From IMG/VR virus record IMGVR_UViG_3300010413_000191, positions 1-22,118 of that record: a DNA stretch of 22,118 nt; one strand, 5' to 3'. Below the pieces are notes generated by a model, which was given only the letters and a program-made list of their open reading frames with translations, was not told where the DNA came from and made no database searches. The stretch is from a virus. Below are positions 14,497 to 22,118 of this stretch, piece by piece (the stretch's first letter is position 1; every line of letters starts with the position of its first letter). Position numbers and translations under genes: made by a program.

Positions 14497-14754
14497 TTAC
14501 TTTGTAATCGATTTAATTTTTCCATTTTTATAAAAAATATAAGAAAAATATTTATTTTCTGTTATATTCCATTTTGAATATATATCATTCATTGGAGTTA
14601 GTGCAATAGAACATGGTAAATCAATGTTATCATAAAACTTTAAAAAATTGTTTATAGCAATATGAGATATATTTTCATATTCTTCAGGATCATTCGCAAT
14701 ATGTTGTTCTAAACTACAAAGTCTTTCCAATATAGCTTTTTTACCTGCCTTCAT
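14497..14754 (-). CDS. small hypothetical protein, very AT-rich
   Basis: An 85-residue protein (MKAGKKAILERLCSLEQ ... YFSYIFYKNGKIKSITK) with a helical, charged first half and an aromatic, beta-like end. It has no signal peptide or TM. AAGGGAG lies just before the ATG. A hand count over 14521-14760 gives about 25% GC, against mid-40s percent in the fibre genes beside it, so it may be an inserted accessory gene (moron). No family recognised. Confidence 0.6.
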   Translation of the reverse strand: MKAGKKAILERLCSLEQHIANDPEEYENISHIAINNFLKFYDNIDLPCSIALTPMNDIYSKWNITENKYFSYIFYKNGKIKSITK

Positions 14755-14764
14755 GTCTCCCTTA

Positions 14765-17182
14765 TTATGGTGTGCTAATTGTTCCCGTTCCTATTGAAAT
14801 TGTCCCTGTGCCATATGAAATAGTTCCATCTTCTGCAGCGGGCGGTTCTTCATCTTCAAGTGTGTAAAATCCGGCATAATTATCACCATACCAGATAGGT
14901 ACAGATGGAATGCCTTCTTGCCCAAGCACATCTACAGACACAACCCAGAATCTATCAAAATTATTGCTGTAAGCCCCTTCTGGCAACGTATACGTGGTTC
15001 CTGTAATGAGTTCTGTATTAACCTTATTGACAGGAGCCATCCCGCCACTTTCGGTTCTGGCATATGCAAACACATTATATCCAGTTATACTATCTTCAGG
15101 CGCAGCATCCCATGTCAATGTTTCTGTCGGGTTGTCCATCCATACGGATTTAACCGAAGATGGAACTGTAGTGGCGAATGGTGAAGGCCCACTTTCCACA
15201 CCAAAATCATTGACTGCCCTGATGACATAAGCCCATACCTTGAAATCATAATCTGCTGATTCTTCGGGCACATCTGCGTTTAAATCAGCATCATCGTCAT
15301 GGTAGCTGGTTGTTTCAATAAGCCCGCCCATGTTGAGCTTTGTCATGTTCTCCACGTTTCTAAACATATAAACCGCCGGCACAGAATGACCATCGTAAGT
15401 TGTCTGATACCATTTGGCATCGGCATCTATTTTGGTTGATGCCCCTGTAGCATTAGCTGCACCGGCAATGGAACCCGTTATAGCACCAGCAGAAAATGTC
15501 CCTGACCTGCCTAAGATAGATAAGTACCCGGCCGCATCATCTCCAACCCAAGACCCTGATTCAACAGTTACATACTTTACAGTTGCAGTTACAGCACCCT
15601 GAGACACTGTTTCGTCCGCCACAAAGGCGTCGGTTCCATTATTGAATGGTAAAACTTCCATTATAGTTGTGTTAGTATGAACTGTAACCTTGCCACGATA
15701 AATATTATACCCAGCCACATCGGTTGCAGTGTGCGCGGTCCAAGATACGTCTACATCGTTATCTGATCTTGCACTTACAATTGGTGCCGCCATGACTTCA
15801 GGCTGGCTACGAGCGAAATATGATTGTTTACTCTCTACTTCATCATTAATGGATGTATAGCGATAAAAGTATATTGTACCAGGAGTTACATCCTCATCAT
15901 CATATGATGTGTCCGCTGTTTCTTCAACTTCAGAATATGTTCTAGGTATATTCCCAGTAGCACGATATACTTTGTACGTATCGGTGCCGGGTATTTCTGT
16001 CCAGCTTACTAAGACCGAATCGGCATCGGTCGTGATGGTTGGAGCAGGTGGACGATCTTCCCATGATCCGCCGGCCTCAGCCCTGAATGTCCAAATCCTA
16101 TTTTCAACGGTACTTTTATAATCGTCCGTAAATTGACTCGTAGCATAAAACTTATTATCAGTAGTACTGAATGACATATTTGTAGTTCTTACTAATGATT
16201 GATCAGTACTATTTATTTCAGTAGTTCCTATCTCTGACCATGTTGCCGTAGTAGGATCATATTTCCAAGTCGCTTTACTACCTGCTCCAATGTTCGCATC
16301 AGCCGACCCTTGAGCATGAATATAAGCTACCAGTACATGAATATCATGAATTGGATCATATCTCATCACCGGTACTGAAGCATACTGAGATCCGTTTCTA
16401 TAAATTTGATATTCCTCACTTGATTCAAAAATGTCACTACTTAATGTTAATTGATTTTCAGAATCAACACTTGTAATAGTCGCTGATGTATCATCAGTTA
16501 TATTATACGCGATATCTCCAAACGTACTACTGCCACCGTGAACATTATCAGTTTGAAAAGAAGCTCCTGAATCTACTAATTTACCAGCACTTGTCGATGT
16601 CGCTGTACCGGTAACAGGTGATGGAAAACTATAAAATCCAGGCGGATGAGGGTCCAAATCTGCGCTTGTCCAGGCGTTAGTCGATGGCGTATAGGTCCAG
16701 GTAAGTTCATCAGCTAAATACGGAGGGCCTCCAAGAGTCGTGTCTCTATATTGTGACCCGTACATATATAATACATTACGCGAACTGTCCCATGACAGAC
16801 CAGCATGGTTTCTCTTAGCTGGTGAATTGGTTGCTGAAGTGTCAGTTAATGTGTTCGTATATGGATCATAATAATGAAGATTGTCCTGCGCTCCTGCATT
16901 ACCAGTACCCGCGAAAAAGTATGTGACTTGGTGCTCGTCGGCATACGCAGCAGCAACATTCTGTTTTCCTAAATTGGCACTATCTAACCCCTCAGCTTCC
17001 CTGTTGTATAGATATTCAGGTAAGCAATCTGTCCATTCGTTATCATCAGGGCTATATGTCCATAACCTCGCGCCTCGCATGTAGATTGATCTGTTCCACT
17101 GGTAACCGTGGCTTAAAAACTCACCTATTGTTGTTACATATTTTCTATTTGCGTAGTCAAACTGACTACCACCAGCAACCAC
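14765..17182 (-). CDS. Kelch-like / fibronectin type III protein, continuation of the upstream beta-helix gene
   Basis: An 805-codon frame that begins at a GTG directly after the TGA of the upstream gene and in the same frame. The GTG has no visible ribosome site and no signal peptide follows, so it is probably the second part of one gene. Residues 1 to about 370 hold Kelch-like blades (ARLWTYSPDDNEWTD, LHYYDPYTNTLTD, LTWTYTPSTNAWT, ATWKYDPTTATWSE). A beta module at about 189-263 (GTATSTSAGKLVDSGAS ... EEYQIYR) and another at about 526-580 are inserted. FN3-like domains follow at about 375-450, 460-520 and 690-770 (VLVSWTEIPGTDTYKVYRA, DVDVSWTAHTATDVAGYNIY). It ends in GTISYGTGTISIGTGTISTP. 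Likely an extended adhesin-type fibre. Confidence 0.75.
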   Translation of the reverse strand: MVAGGSQFDYANRKYVTTIGEFLSHGYQWNRSIYMRGARLWTYSPDDNEWTDCLPEYLYNREAEGLDSANLGKQNVAAAYADEHQVTYFFAGTGNAGAQDNLHYYDPYTNTLTDTSATNSPAKRNHAGLSWDSSRNVLYMYGSQYRDTTLGGPPYLADELTWTYTPSTNAWTSADLDPHPPGFYSFPSPVTGTATSTSAGKLVDSGASFQTDNVHGGSSTFGDIAYNITDDTSATITSVDSENQLTLSSDIFESSEEYQIYRNGSQYASVPVMRYDPIHDIHVLVAYIHAQGSADANIGAGSKATWKYDPTTATWSEIGTTEINSTDQSLVRTTNMSFSTTDNKFYATSQFTDDYKSTVENRIWTFRAEAGGSWEDRPPAPTITTDADSVLVSWTEIPGTDTYKVYRATGNIPRTYSEVEETADTSYDDEDVTPGTIYFYRYTSINDEVESKQSYFARSQPEVMAAPIVSARSDNDVDVSWTAHTATDVAGYNIYRGKVTVHTNTTIMEVLPFNNGTDAFVADETVSQGAVTATVKYVTVESGSWVGDDAAGYLSILGRSGTFSAGAITGSIAGAANATGASTKIDADAKWYQTTYDGHSVPAVYMFRNVENMTKLNMGGLIETTSYHDDDADLNADVPEESADYDFKVWAYVIRAVNDFGVESGPSPFATTVPSSVKSVWMDNPTETLTWDAAPEDSITGYNVFAYARTESGGMAPVNKVNTELITGTTYTLPEGAYSNNFDRFWVVSVDVLGQEGIPSVPIWYGDNYAGFYTLEDEEPPAAEDGTISYGTGTISIGTGTISTP

Positions 17183-17185
17183 TCA
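17153..17185 (-). promoter_or_regulatory. in-frame TGA with downstream hairpin inside a Kelch region
   Basis: The TGA at 17185-17183 is the only stop between two same-frame open frames of 824 and 805 codons. Thirteen bases past it, GTAGTC (17169-17164) pairs with GACTAC (17158-17153) around a 5-nt loop, extendable by two pairs with one bulge. A downstream stem can favour readthrough or recoding. A point mutation or sequencing error from TGC, TGT or TGG is the simplest alternative. Confidence 0.5.
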
Positions 17186-19657
17186 GGCCCCAGGTGGGCC
17201 ATCAGGCGGGAATTGTATGTTCCAGTCATCATTATCTATATCGTATGTCCATAACGCATAAGACTGAACCGATAAATTCGCAGCATCATGTCCACCTGAA
17301 TGAAGCCAAAGCCTATTGTATGGGTCAAATGACCCTGCATATTCCCAACCAAAGTTAGGAGATTCCTCTGTTTCGGTTGGAGAAATCATAACCCAATTAT
17401 CAACCGTGAAATATTCGTCAGCACCCATGTCTGGCGTACTGTTGACTGGATGAATCGAAGTTGCAGTATCATTTATTCCAACAACACTAACGCCAGCATC
17501 GATACAAGGACTGGTAGGATCAAGAGCGAGATCGTGATTTTCAGGGTCAATAAAATCCGGGTTCTCATCAGTCCCATTAGCTTCTTGACCAGTATAGGAA
17601 CTAAAAGACGCCATATCTTCGCGTTCACCAACGCCAAGAACATGTATATCAGCATCCCAACAACTCGATGCACACGGCGGTAATAACTTTGACAAATCAT
17701 CATCCCAAGCAGGATCTTGATCAACTGTATACCAATACCCAGTTGCCCAAGTAGGCACACCGGCATCGTTGTCGGTGTAGATACAATCATAATCCCAGTC
17801 CATAGGAATATACATCATGCTGGCGCTACCCCAAGCATACCTATGACCATAGAACGCATTGTTGCGCATTGTAACATTACCATGGGAGCCGGAAGGTCTT
17901 ATGGTGCTGGCCTGGTCGTTTCCTTCAGCCACATAACCAGAGTTATGATAAAAATACACACGACCTGCGCCATATGTTGCGCTGTTAGCCATTTTGACAA
18001 TACTGCCGCCTTCATTTGTCTCAGTTAGTTTTATGCCGGATGCTTTATTACCTATAAAATACGTAGGGCCAACAGTAATGGGCGCTATAGAAAAACCTCC
18101 AATTGCATCCTTACAAACATTGTTCCAAAAACGGTTGTTGATATTTGCACCTTCAGGCTCATAGCAATCATCACCTATGTATTGAGCAGTATTGTCATAA
18201 ACATCAACATTAAAGTTCCAGGCAATCTCGTCAAGATCTCCCCAACTGCCTGGATTGATACCGTTAAACGAATACTTTATGTCATTTCTTCTTATTACCG
18301 TTCCGCCACCAGCCATTGTGGTAATAGCGAATGTTTCCGTGTTTTTTGATTTGTTTACAGACCACGGCCAGGTAAATAATTCTGGTGCGTCATATATATA
18401 GTTGTCTTGAATAGTCCCGTAATGAGTTTCGTCAGTAGTGCCTGATGTCCTGGCATAAATCCCATAGTAAACATTATAAATATCGCAGTTTTGAATTACG
18501 TAATAACTTGAATTTAAAATATCTATTCCAACAGCGGGATTACTTTTTCCAGATTTACCATAATACCCAATGTAAAAGTTGTCTATAATAATATAATCTG
18601 CACCAGTAATTAAAAAGCCATCATAAACTGTTGATGGTTGCACAAGCATGGCAGTTGTGCCTGAATCGGGGTCAGAATCGTCCGGCAGCCAAACATATAA
18701 AGTACCATCATCTTCAGACCAGAAGCCACCATCCACTCCAACAGTCGCTAAATCTTCGTCAATAAAATTCTGGAAAGTACATGGTGTGCAAGTCCCAGTT
18801 TGCCACCCAGTACAGCAATCCCAAGGAGCATCAACATCAGTACATTGAGCATTATTTACAACACCACATTGAGTTTGGGATTGACGGTAATCAACCAGCC
18901 TGTGGCCTTTATCATAGTTTTCCGTAGTATCCCTATAACCAACCTGATATACACGGCTGCCAAATTCGTTATAATAAATGGTATTCCCTTCGCCACACGT
19001 TTCAGTGGGGCATGCTGTCCAGTTAGAGCCGCCGGATACGTCTAATGCAGCATTGGCACCTGACAGGTAAACCCTGCCATTTTCGCCAACGAACTTGATA
19101 TAGTTGCTTGCGTCACCACTGACATTGACAGTAACCATTTCGTGATATACGCCTGGCTGAACATGCACTATGTCACCAGCCGACACCATGCTTTCAGCCT
19201 TAGTAATGGTCAAAAATGCGCAAGTACCATCTCCTGCTGCTTCATTTTGAGAACCGTCACAGTTGGTATCATGCCCATCCGTGCGAACATAGTAGTCACT
19301 CCCAGTCCCGGTTGGAAATACGTCATTGCGAGTTGCTATCTGGCCTTGATCATAGTTTGCCGGTGTTGAGGTTTCGCTTACCCTGACATTGTAGGTTGTG
19401 TTTTTGGTGAGCTTGAATATAGACCCGATGAACCAATTGTTATCATAATGAATCTTTGTCAGTTTGTGCCCTGTGATCCACGTTTCAGCGCCATCAATCT
19501 GGTATTCAAGCGTTAGATCGGCTTCGGTGTAATCTGTTGCCGTGGTTTCGATTCTAACACTAATGGATTCATAAGTTGAATCTAATGTAAGGCTACCAAT
19601 TGAAGCTCCAAAACACAAATTAGGAAATAAACAAAGTAATAATAAAGTTTTTTTCAT
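17183..19657 (-). CDS. secreted FN3 / beta-helix / Kelch protein, first part
   Basis: An 824-residue protein with a signal peptide (KKTLLLLCLFPNLCFG, cleavage near ASIG), an FN3-like domain (about 20-110, SISVRIETTATDYTEADLTL ... NTTYNVRVSE), and a long parallel beta-helix (about 125-740) beginning DYYVRTDGHDTNCDGSQNEA and GDIVHVQPGVYHEMV. The helix has many 'N.I...GI.a' turns and ends TSPCIDAGV ... DMGADEY. A Cys-rich insert (about 270-300, CTGWQTGTCTPC) interrupts it. After this a Kelch-like segment starts (SFDPYNRLWLHSGGHDA, ALWTYDIDNDDWN) and is cut by TGA after PPGA. The next frame resumes the same pattern. AAGGT precedes the ATG. Probably a glycan-binding or depolymerising fibre protein. 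Confidence 0.8.
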   Translation of the reverse strand: MKKTLLLLCLFPNLCFGASIGSLTLDSTYESISVRIETTATDYTEADLTLEYQIDGAETWITGHKLTKIHYDNNWFIGSIFKLTKNTTYNVRVSETSTPANYDQGQIATRNDVFPTGTGSDYYVRTDGHDTNCDGSQNEAAGDGTCAFLTITKAESMVSAGDIVHVQPGVYHEMVTVNVSGDASNYIKFVGENGRVYLSGANAALDVSGGSNWTACPTETCGEGNTIYYNEFGSRVYQVGYRDTTENYDKGHRLVDYRQSQTQCGVVNNAQCTDVDAPWDCCTGWQTGTCTPCTFQNFIDEDLATVGVDGGFWSEDDGTLYVWLPDDSDPDSGTTAMLVQPSTVYDGFLITGADYIIIDNFYIGYYGKSGKSNPAVGIDILNSSYYVIQNCDIYNVYYGIYARTSGTTDETHYGTIQDNYIYDAPELFTWPWSVNKSKNTETFAITTMAGGGTVIRRNDIKYSFNGINPGSWGDLDEIAWNFNVDVYDNTAQYIGDDCYEPEGANINNRFWNNVCKDAIGGFSIAPITVGPTYFIGNKASGIKLTETNEGGSIVKMANSATYGAGRVYFYHNSGYVAEGNDQASTIRPSGSHGNVTMRNNAFYGHRYAWGSASMMYIPMDWDYDCIYTDNDAGVPTWATGYWYTVDQDPAWDDDLSKLLPPCASSCWDADIHVLGVGEREDMASFSSYTGQEANGTDENPDFIDPENHDLALDPTSPCIDAGVSVVGINDTATSIHPVNSTPDMGADEYFTVDNWVMISPTETEESPNFGWEYAGSFDPYNRLWLHSGGHDAANLSVQSYALWTYDIDNDDWNIQFPPDGPPGA

Positions 19658-19669
19658 GTGTTACCTTAA

Positions 19670-20257
19670 CTATTTGTATGCCTGAAACTCACCACCTTCA
19701 TTATATAGATATGCACTCCAAGATGCGCCACTAGCCGAATAGCAAATATCTTCGTTGCCGGCAGGAGCACAATCATCAACCTCTGCAGCCCAAGCAACAT
19801 AGTTGGCAGCATCCGAAGTTGTTGATCTCAGCACGACATGATATTTGGTACCTTGAGTAACAGGTACAGATATATTTTCAAATGTAACATCACCATAAGT
19901 ATCACCTATATCTGCTGATTCAGCAGTGTCAGTAGACTCGTCTATCTCACCTGTCGCGTCTGTTGGGCTATCACCACCGTCATCAGTCCATACCGAAAGA
20001 TAAATAGACCCGGGGAATGAACCAACTTCTTTTAGTTTTACTGTAAATTTACATAGTGTTGTTGTTGCCGCAGCGACAAACATAGTTGAATAATATTTTA
20101 CTGTACCACCAACTGGTATATTTTTATCTTGTTGACCAGCACAAACATCTGCAGCAGTTGTACATGCAGGTGCAGCCGCCGTCGCTCCATAGTACCATCC
20201 AGCATCCGCCTGTAATGGCAGTAATAATAGTAGTAATAGTAATAAAAATCTTCTCAT
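19670..20257 (-). CDS. secreted beta-sandwich (jelly-roll) protein
   Basis: A 195-residue protein with a signal peptide (RR, ten leucines in the h-region, ending LQADA before GWYYG). The mature part is a jelly-roll-like beta domain: TTTLCKFTVKLKEVGSFPGS, IYLSVWTDDGGDSP, VPVTQGTKYHVVLRST, NYVAWAAEVDD, ending in aromatic strands. This resembles the 'choice-of-anchor' or carbohydrate-binding domains that occur in phage fibre regions. The ATG overlaps the upstream TAA as TAATG, and GGAGGA lies 5-6 nt before it. The leucine run is coded by a TTA/CTA-type triplet run (about 20210-20250), prone to length change. Function is not certain; glycan binding is a reasonable guess. Confidence 0.7.
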   Translation of the reverse strand: MRRFLLLLLLLLLPLQADAGWYYGATAAAPACTTAADVCAGQQDKNIPVGGTVKYYSTMFVAAATTTLCKFTVKLKEVGSFPGSIYLSVWTDDGGDSPTDATGEIDESTDTAESADIGDTYGDVTFENISVPVTQGTKYHVVLRSTTSDAANYVAWAAEVDDCAPAGNEDICYSASGASWSAYLYNEGGEFQAYK

Positions 20258-22118
20258 TAATCTTCCTCCGCGTAGTACCAGAATTCAAATATGATTTGAT
20301 GGGTTGTTTCTGTATAAGCTGTGCCAAATTCAAGATACAAAACCTTACCATTAGCAACCGCTGCGCCACCATTTATATTAGCATTTGTATCTTCGGTTGA
20401 TACGCCGTTTGTAGTGTCCAGTGCGTCAATAACCGCTGCGTTGGCTACACCGATGAAAGCATCAGCACGTTTAAAGTCAAGATCAACTTCCGTTGTCGGG
20501 TCAGCTTCAAAACTAAGTTTCCATTCGGTGATGATTATCCCTTCTGGTGCATCGTCACCAATCGTCATTAAAAACAGTCTATCAACAGCACCGTCACACA
20601 CGACTTTAGGATCAAAACTGATTGCAAAATGCTGAAGTAAACTATGCGCTGCCTCTCCTTGAATTTCGCCAGCCGCACCGCCATGAAAGACAAGTTGATC
20701 ATCAGTCAATTGAAGCCCTATTTGACCTGCTACTGTTAACGCCATGTCAGACGTGCTGTTCCAAATCTCTGTTGTGGCACCTCCAAGATCGACAGTTCCA
20801 GTAGACGTTATTCCCCCGGTAACACTTAAAATACCAGCAGAACTAAGTGCCATTTTTTCAGCGGCAACTTCACTTGCCCCTGTTTTAAAGCTAAGTTTTG
20901 TTGCATTAGAAGCCGATCCAAAGGCCCCTTCCGCCACAGCTTCAATCCCTGCAGCAACTAAAATCGCATCATCTGCTCCAGCATTCGGTGCCCTAAAATT
21001 AATTGCTCCTATAACATCAGCATTTATATCAGAGTCATTTGTTTGTAATTCAAGTATAAAAGGGGTGTTATCAGCATCCGTTACATGGAAAAGATCAAGT
21101 CCTTCATTATGCGAATGAATGATTTGGATTTCATTACTATCCCCAAAGGTTATTTTAGCAACATCAGAATCGAGTACTATATCATCACCGACCCAAATAT
21201 CCTTGGCCACAGACGCACCACCAGCGACAGTGATTGCAGCCGTACCGATTGCACTTGCTTCGGTCGCATTGGTTAGACTCACTACACCAGATGCCGCTAT
21301 AGTGGTCAAGCCAGTAACCGCACCTCCAGTGAATGTCACTGTACCGTTGCTGAAGCTGTTAAAGCCGGATAACACCAGGTCAGGTGCATCCCCGTTAGTG
21401 CTGGTGAATGTGACATCACCGTTTCCATCTGCTGACATCGAGATTGCAAAACTTGGGTCGTCTGCCTGATTACCCATTACTATAACAAACGGCTTTGCAT
21501 CCACAGATGACGTTCCAAGGGCAACAACCTCGTTAGTTCCATCTAAGGTAAGATAGGGAACATCCTCTACACCGCCTGCATCAACATGTAAAACGATTGA
21601 GGAATCTTGTCCGGCAGTGACTGCATCGGAATAAATACCGCATGTCCCTGGCTGAGATGCCGTCGTGTCGTTGCAAGTAAGAGCTGGATCCGCATCCCCC
21701 ATTGTGATATCACCTATACCAGCATACCCTGCTTGTCCAGTTATTACCCCAGCAAATGTAGCTGCACCTGTATTTGTTATATTTGTAGAGTCAGAGGTGA
21801 CACTAAATTTGGCATCAGCAGACCCTATGACTATCTCACCAGTCCCCGCTGAATCTATATTCAGATCAACATTGGTTTCCCCTGCAGAAGATAAAGTAGG
21901 ACCATTCCCTGTAGTAGCATTAGTGACCGTGAAGTAGGTTATGGCCGATCCTGTTGTATTGAAAACAATCTGCTCATTCTTATTGGCATCAACTATAGCC
22001 CCACCATTCTTTATCAGTTGTCCACCATAAAAATAGTCGGTGCTTACCCAAACACCTTGTATGACGTAATCATCCCCTGTATCCCAATCTCTGTCAGTTC
22101 CACCTGTCAATGTACAAA
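20257..22118 (-). CDS. tail-fibre-like protein, 5' end outside the window (partial)
   Basis: At least 617 residues; the frame is open to the right edge, so the TTG at 22110 is unlikely to be the true start. Composition is Gly/Ala/Thr/Ser/Asp-rich with short beta repeats typical of phage fibres: GDITMGDADPALTCNDTTA, IGTAAITVAGGASVAKDIWV, DSDVAKITFGDSNEIQIIHS, GSASNATKLSFKTGASEVAA, AGILSVTGGITSTGTVDLGG. Similar strings occur in tail fibres of marine phages, as I recall. The C-terminal 130 residues (FDPKVVCDGAVDRLFLM ... HQIIFEFWYYAEED) look like a separate compact beta domain, possibly the receptor-binding tip. It heads the visible - strand block and is followed with a 1-nt overlap by a secreted beta-sandwich gene. 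Confidence 0.8.
   Translation of the reverse strand, partial: CTLTGGTDRDWDTGDDYVIQGVWVSTDYFYGGQLIKNGGAIVDANKNEQIVFNTTGSAITYFTVTNATTGNGPTLSSAGETNVDLNIDSAGTGEIVIGSADAKFSVTSDSTNITNTGAATFAGVITGQAGYAGIGDITMGDADPALTCNDTTASQPGTCGIYSDAVTAGQDSSIVLHVDAGGVEDVPYLTLDGTNEVVALGTSSVDAKPFVIVMGNQADDPSFAISMSADGNGDVTFTSTNGDAPDLVLSGFNSFSNGTVTFTGGAVTGLTTIAASGVVSLTNATEASAIGTAAITVAGGASVAKDIWVGDDIVLDSDVAKITFGDSNEIQIIHSHNEGLDLFHVTDADNTPFILELQTNDSDINADVIGAINFRAPNAGADDAILVAAGIEAVAEGAFGSASNATKLSFKTGASEVAAEKMALSSAGILSVTGGITSTGTVDLGGATTEIWNSTSDMALTVAGQIGLQLTDDQLVFHGGAAGEIQGEAAHSLLQHFAISFDPKVVCDGAVDRLFLMTIGDDAPEGIIITEWKLSFEADPTTEVDLDFKRADAFIGVANAAVIDALDTTNGVSTEDTNANINGGAAVANGKVLYLEFGTAYTETTHQIIFEFWYYAEED

Noticed and set aside
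10396-14754. Diversity-generating retroelement acting on the fibre or repeat genes
   Set aside because: No reverse transcriptase and no template/variable repeat pair with adenine-specific differences was found in the window.
14765-19657. Genome-wide reassignment of TGA as a sense codon
   Set aside because: TGA is the real stop of several genes here (for example the ATGA overlaps at 7166, 8425, 9336, 10396 and 12199), so the TGA at 17183-17185 is a local event.
20257-22110. TTG at 22110 as the true start of the fibre gene
   Set aside because: The frame continues open upstream to the window edge, and no ribosome site is visible before it.

Overview
The window looks like part of a tailed bacteriophage genome (Caudoviricetes), AT-rich and tightly packed. 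It has two convergent blocks: a replication/recombination block on the + strand (about 1-10165) and a receptor-binding/secreted-protein and lysis block on the - strand (about 22118-10160). Most genes overlap by ATGA or TAATG or lie within a few bases of each other, and most starts have a strong AAGGAG-type ribosome binding site. No tRNA, rRNA, CRISPR array, integrase or transposase was seen. The host cannot be named from the sequence.

Plus strand, in order: a uracil-DNA-glycosylase/family A DNA polymerase fusion; a promoter; an AAA+ clamp-loader ATPase; a small protein placed like a UvsY mediator; a gp32-like single-strand binding protein; a RecA/UvsX recombinase; a PD-(D/E)XK nuclease; and a histone-H1-like DNA-binding protein. 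Two tandem RNA hairpins follow, and then a Mre11/Rad50 (SbcCD, T4 gp47/gp46) machine. Its ATPase is split into an N-terminal half with zinc hook, the nuclease, a coiled-coil peptide and a C-terminal half. Together these genes would copy DNA, coat single strands, process ends and drive recombination-dependent replication. Helicase, primase and sliding clamp are not in the window and probably lie to the left.

Minus strand, read from right to left: a long tail-fibre-like protein cut by the window edge; a secreted beta-sandwich protein; a secreted FN3/beta-helix/Kelch protein split by one in-frame TGA from its Kelch/FN3 continuation; a very AT-rich small gene; a second secreted beta-helix protein; a small secreted beta protein; a one-TM coiled-coil protein; a small unknown gene whose 5' end contains a canonical -1 slippery heptamer; a protein with a Ser/Thr mucin-like stretch of about 264 residues and an Ig-like end; and a holin-like membrane protein. 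The two blocks meet with overlapping stop codons at 10160-10165.

The main points for a second look are: (1) the in-frame TGA inside a Kelch-type domain, with a small hairpin just downstream; (2) a hairpin at 7386-7446 whose loop carries an 11-nt match to the anti-Shine-Dalgarno tail of 16S rRNA and is complementary to the next gene's ribosome binding site; (3) the T TTA AAG slippery site directly before a stop codon at 12173-12182; (4) four Sec-type signal peptides in a phage fibre region, and related 'GTGTIS' C-terminal tails on two of its proteins; (5) the mucin-like repeat protein. Functional statements rest on motif recognition by eye; no database search was possible.
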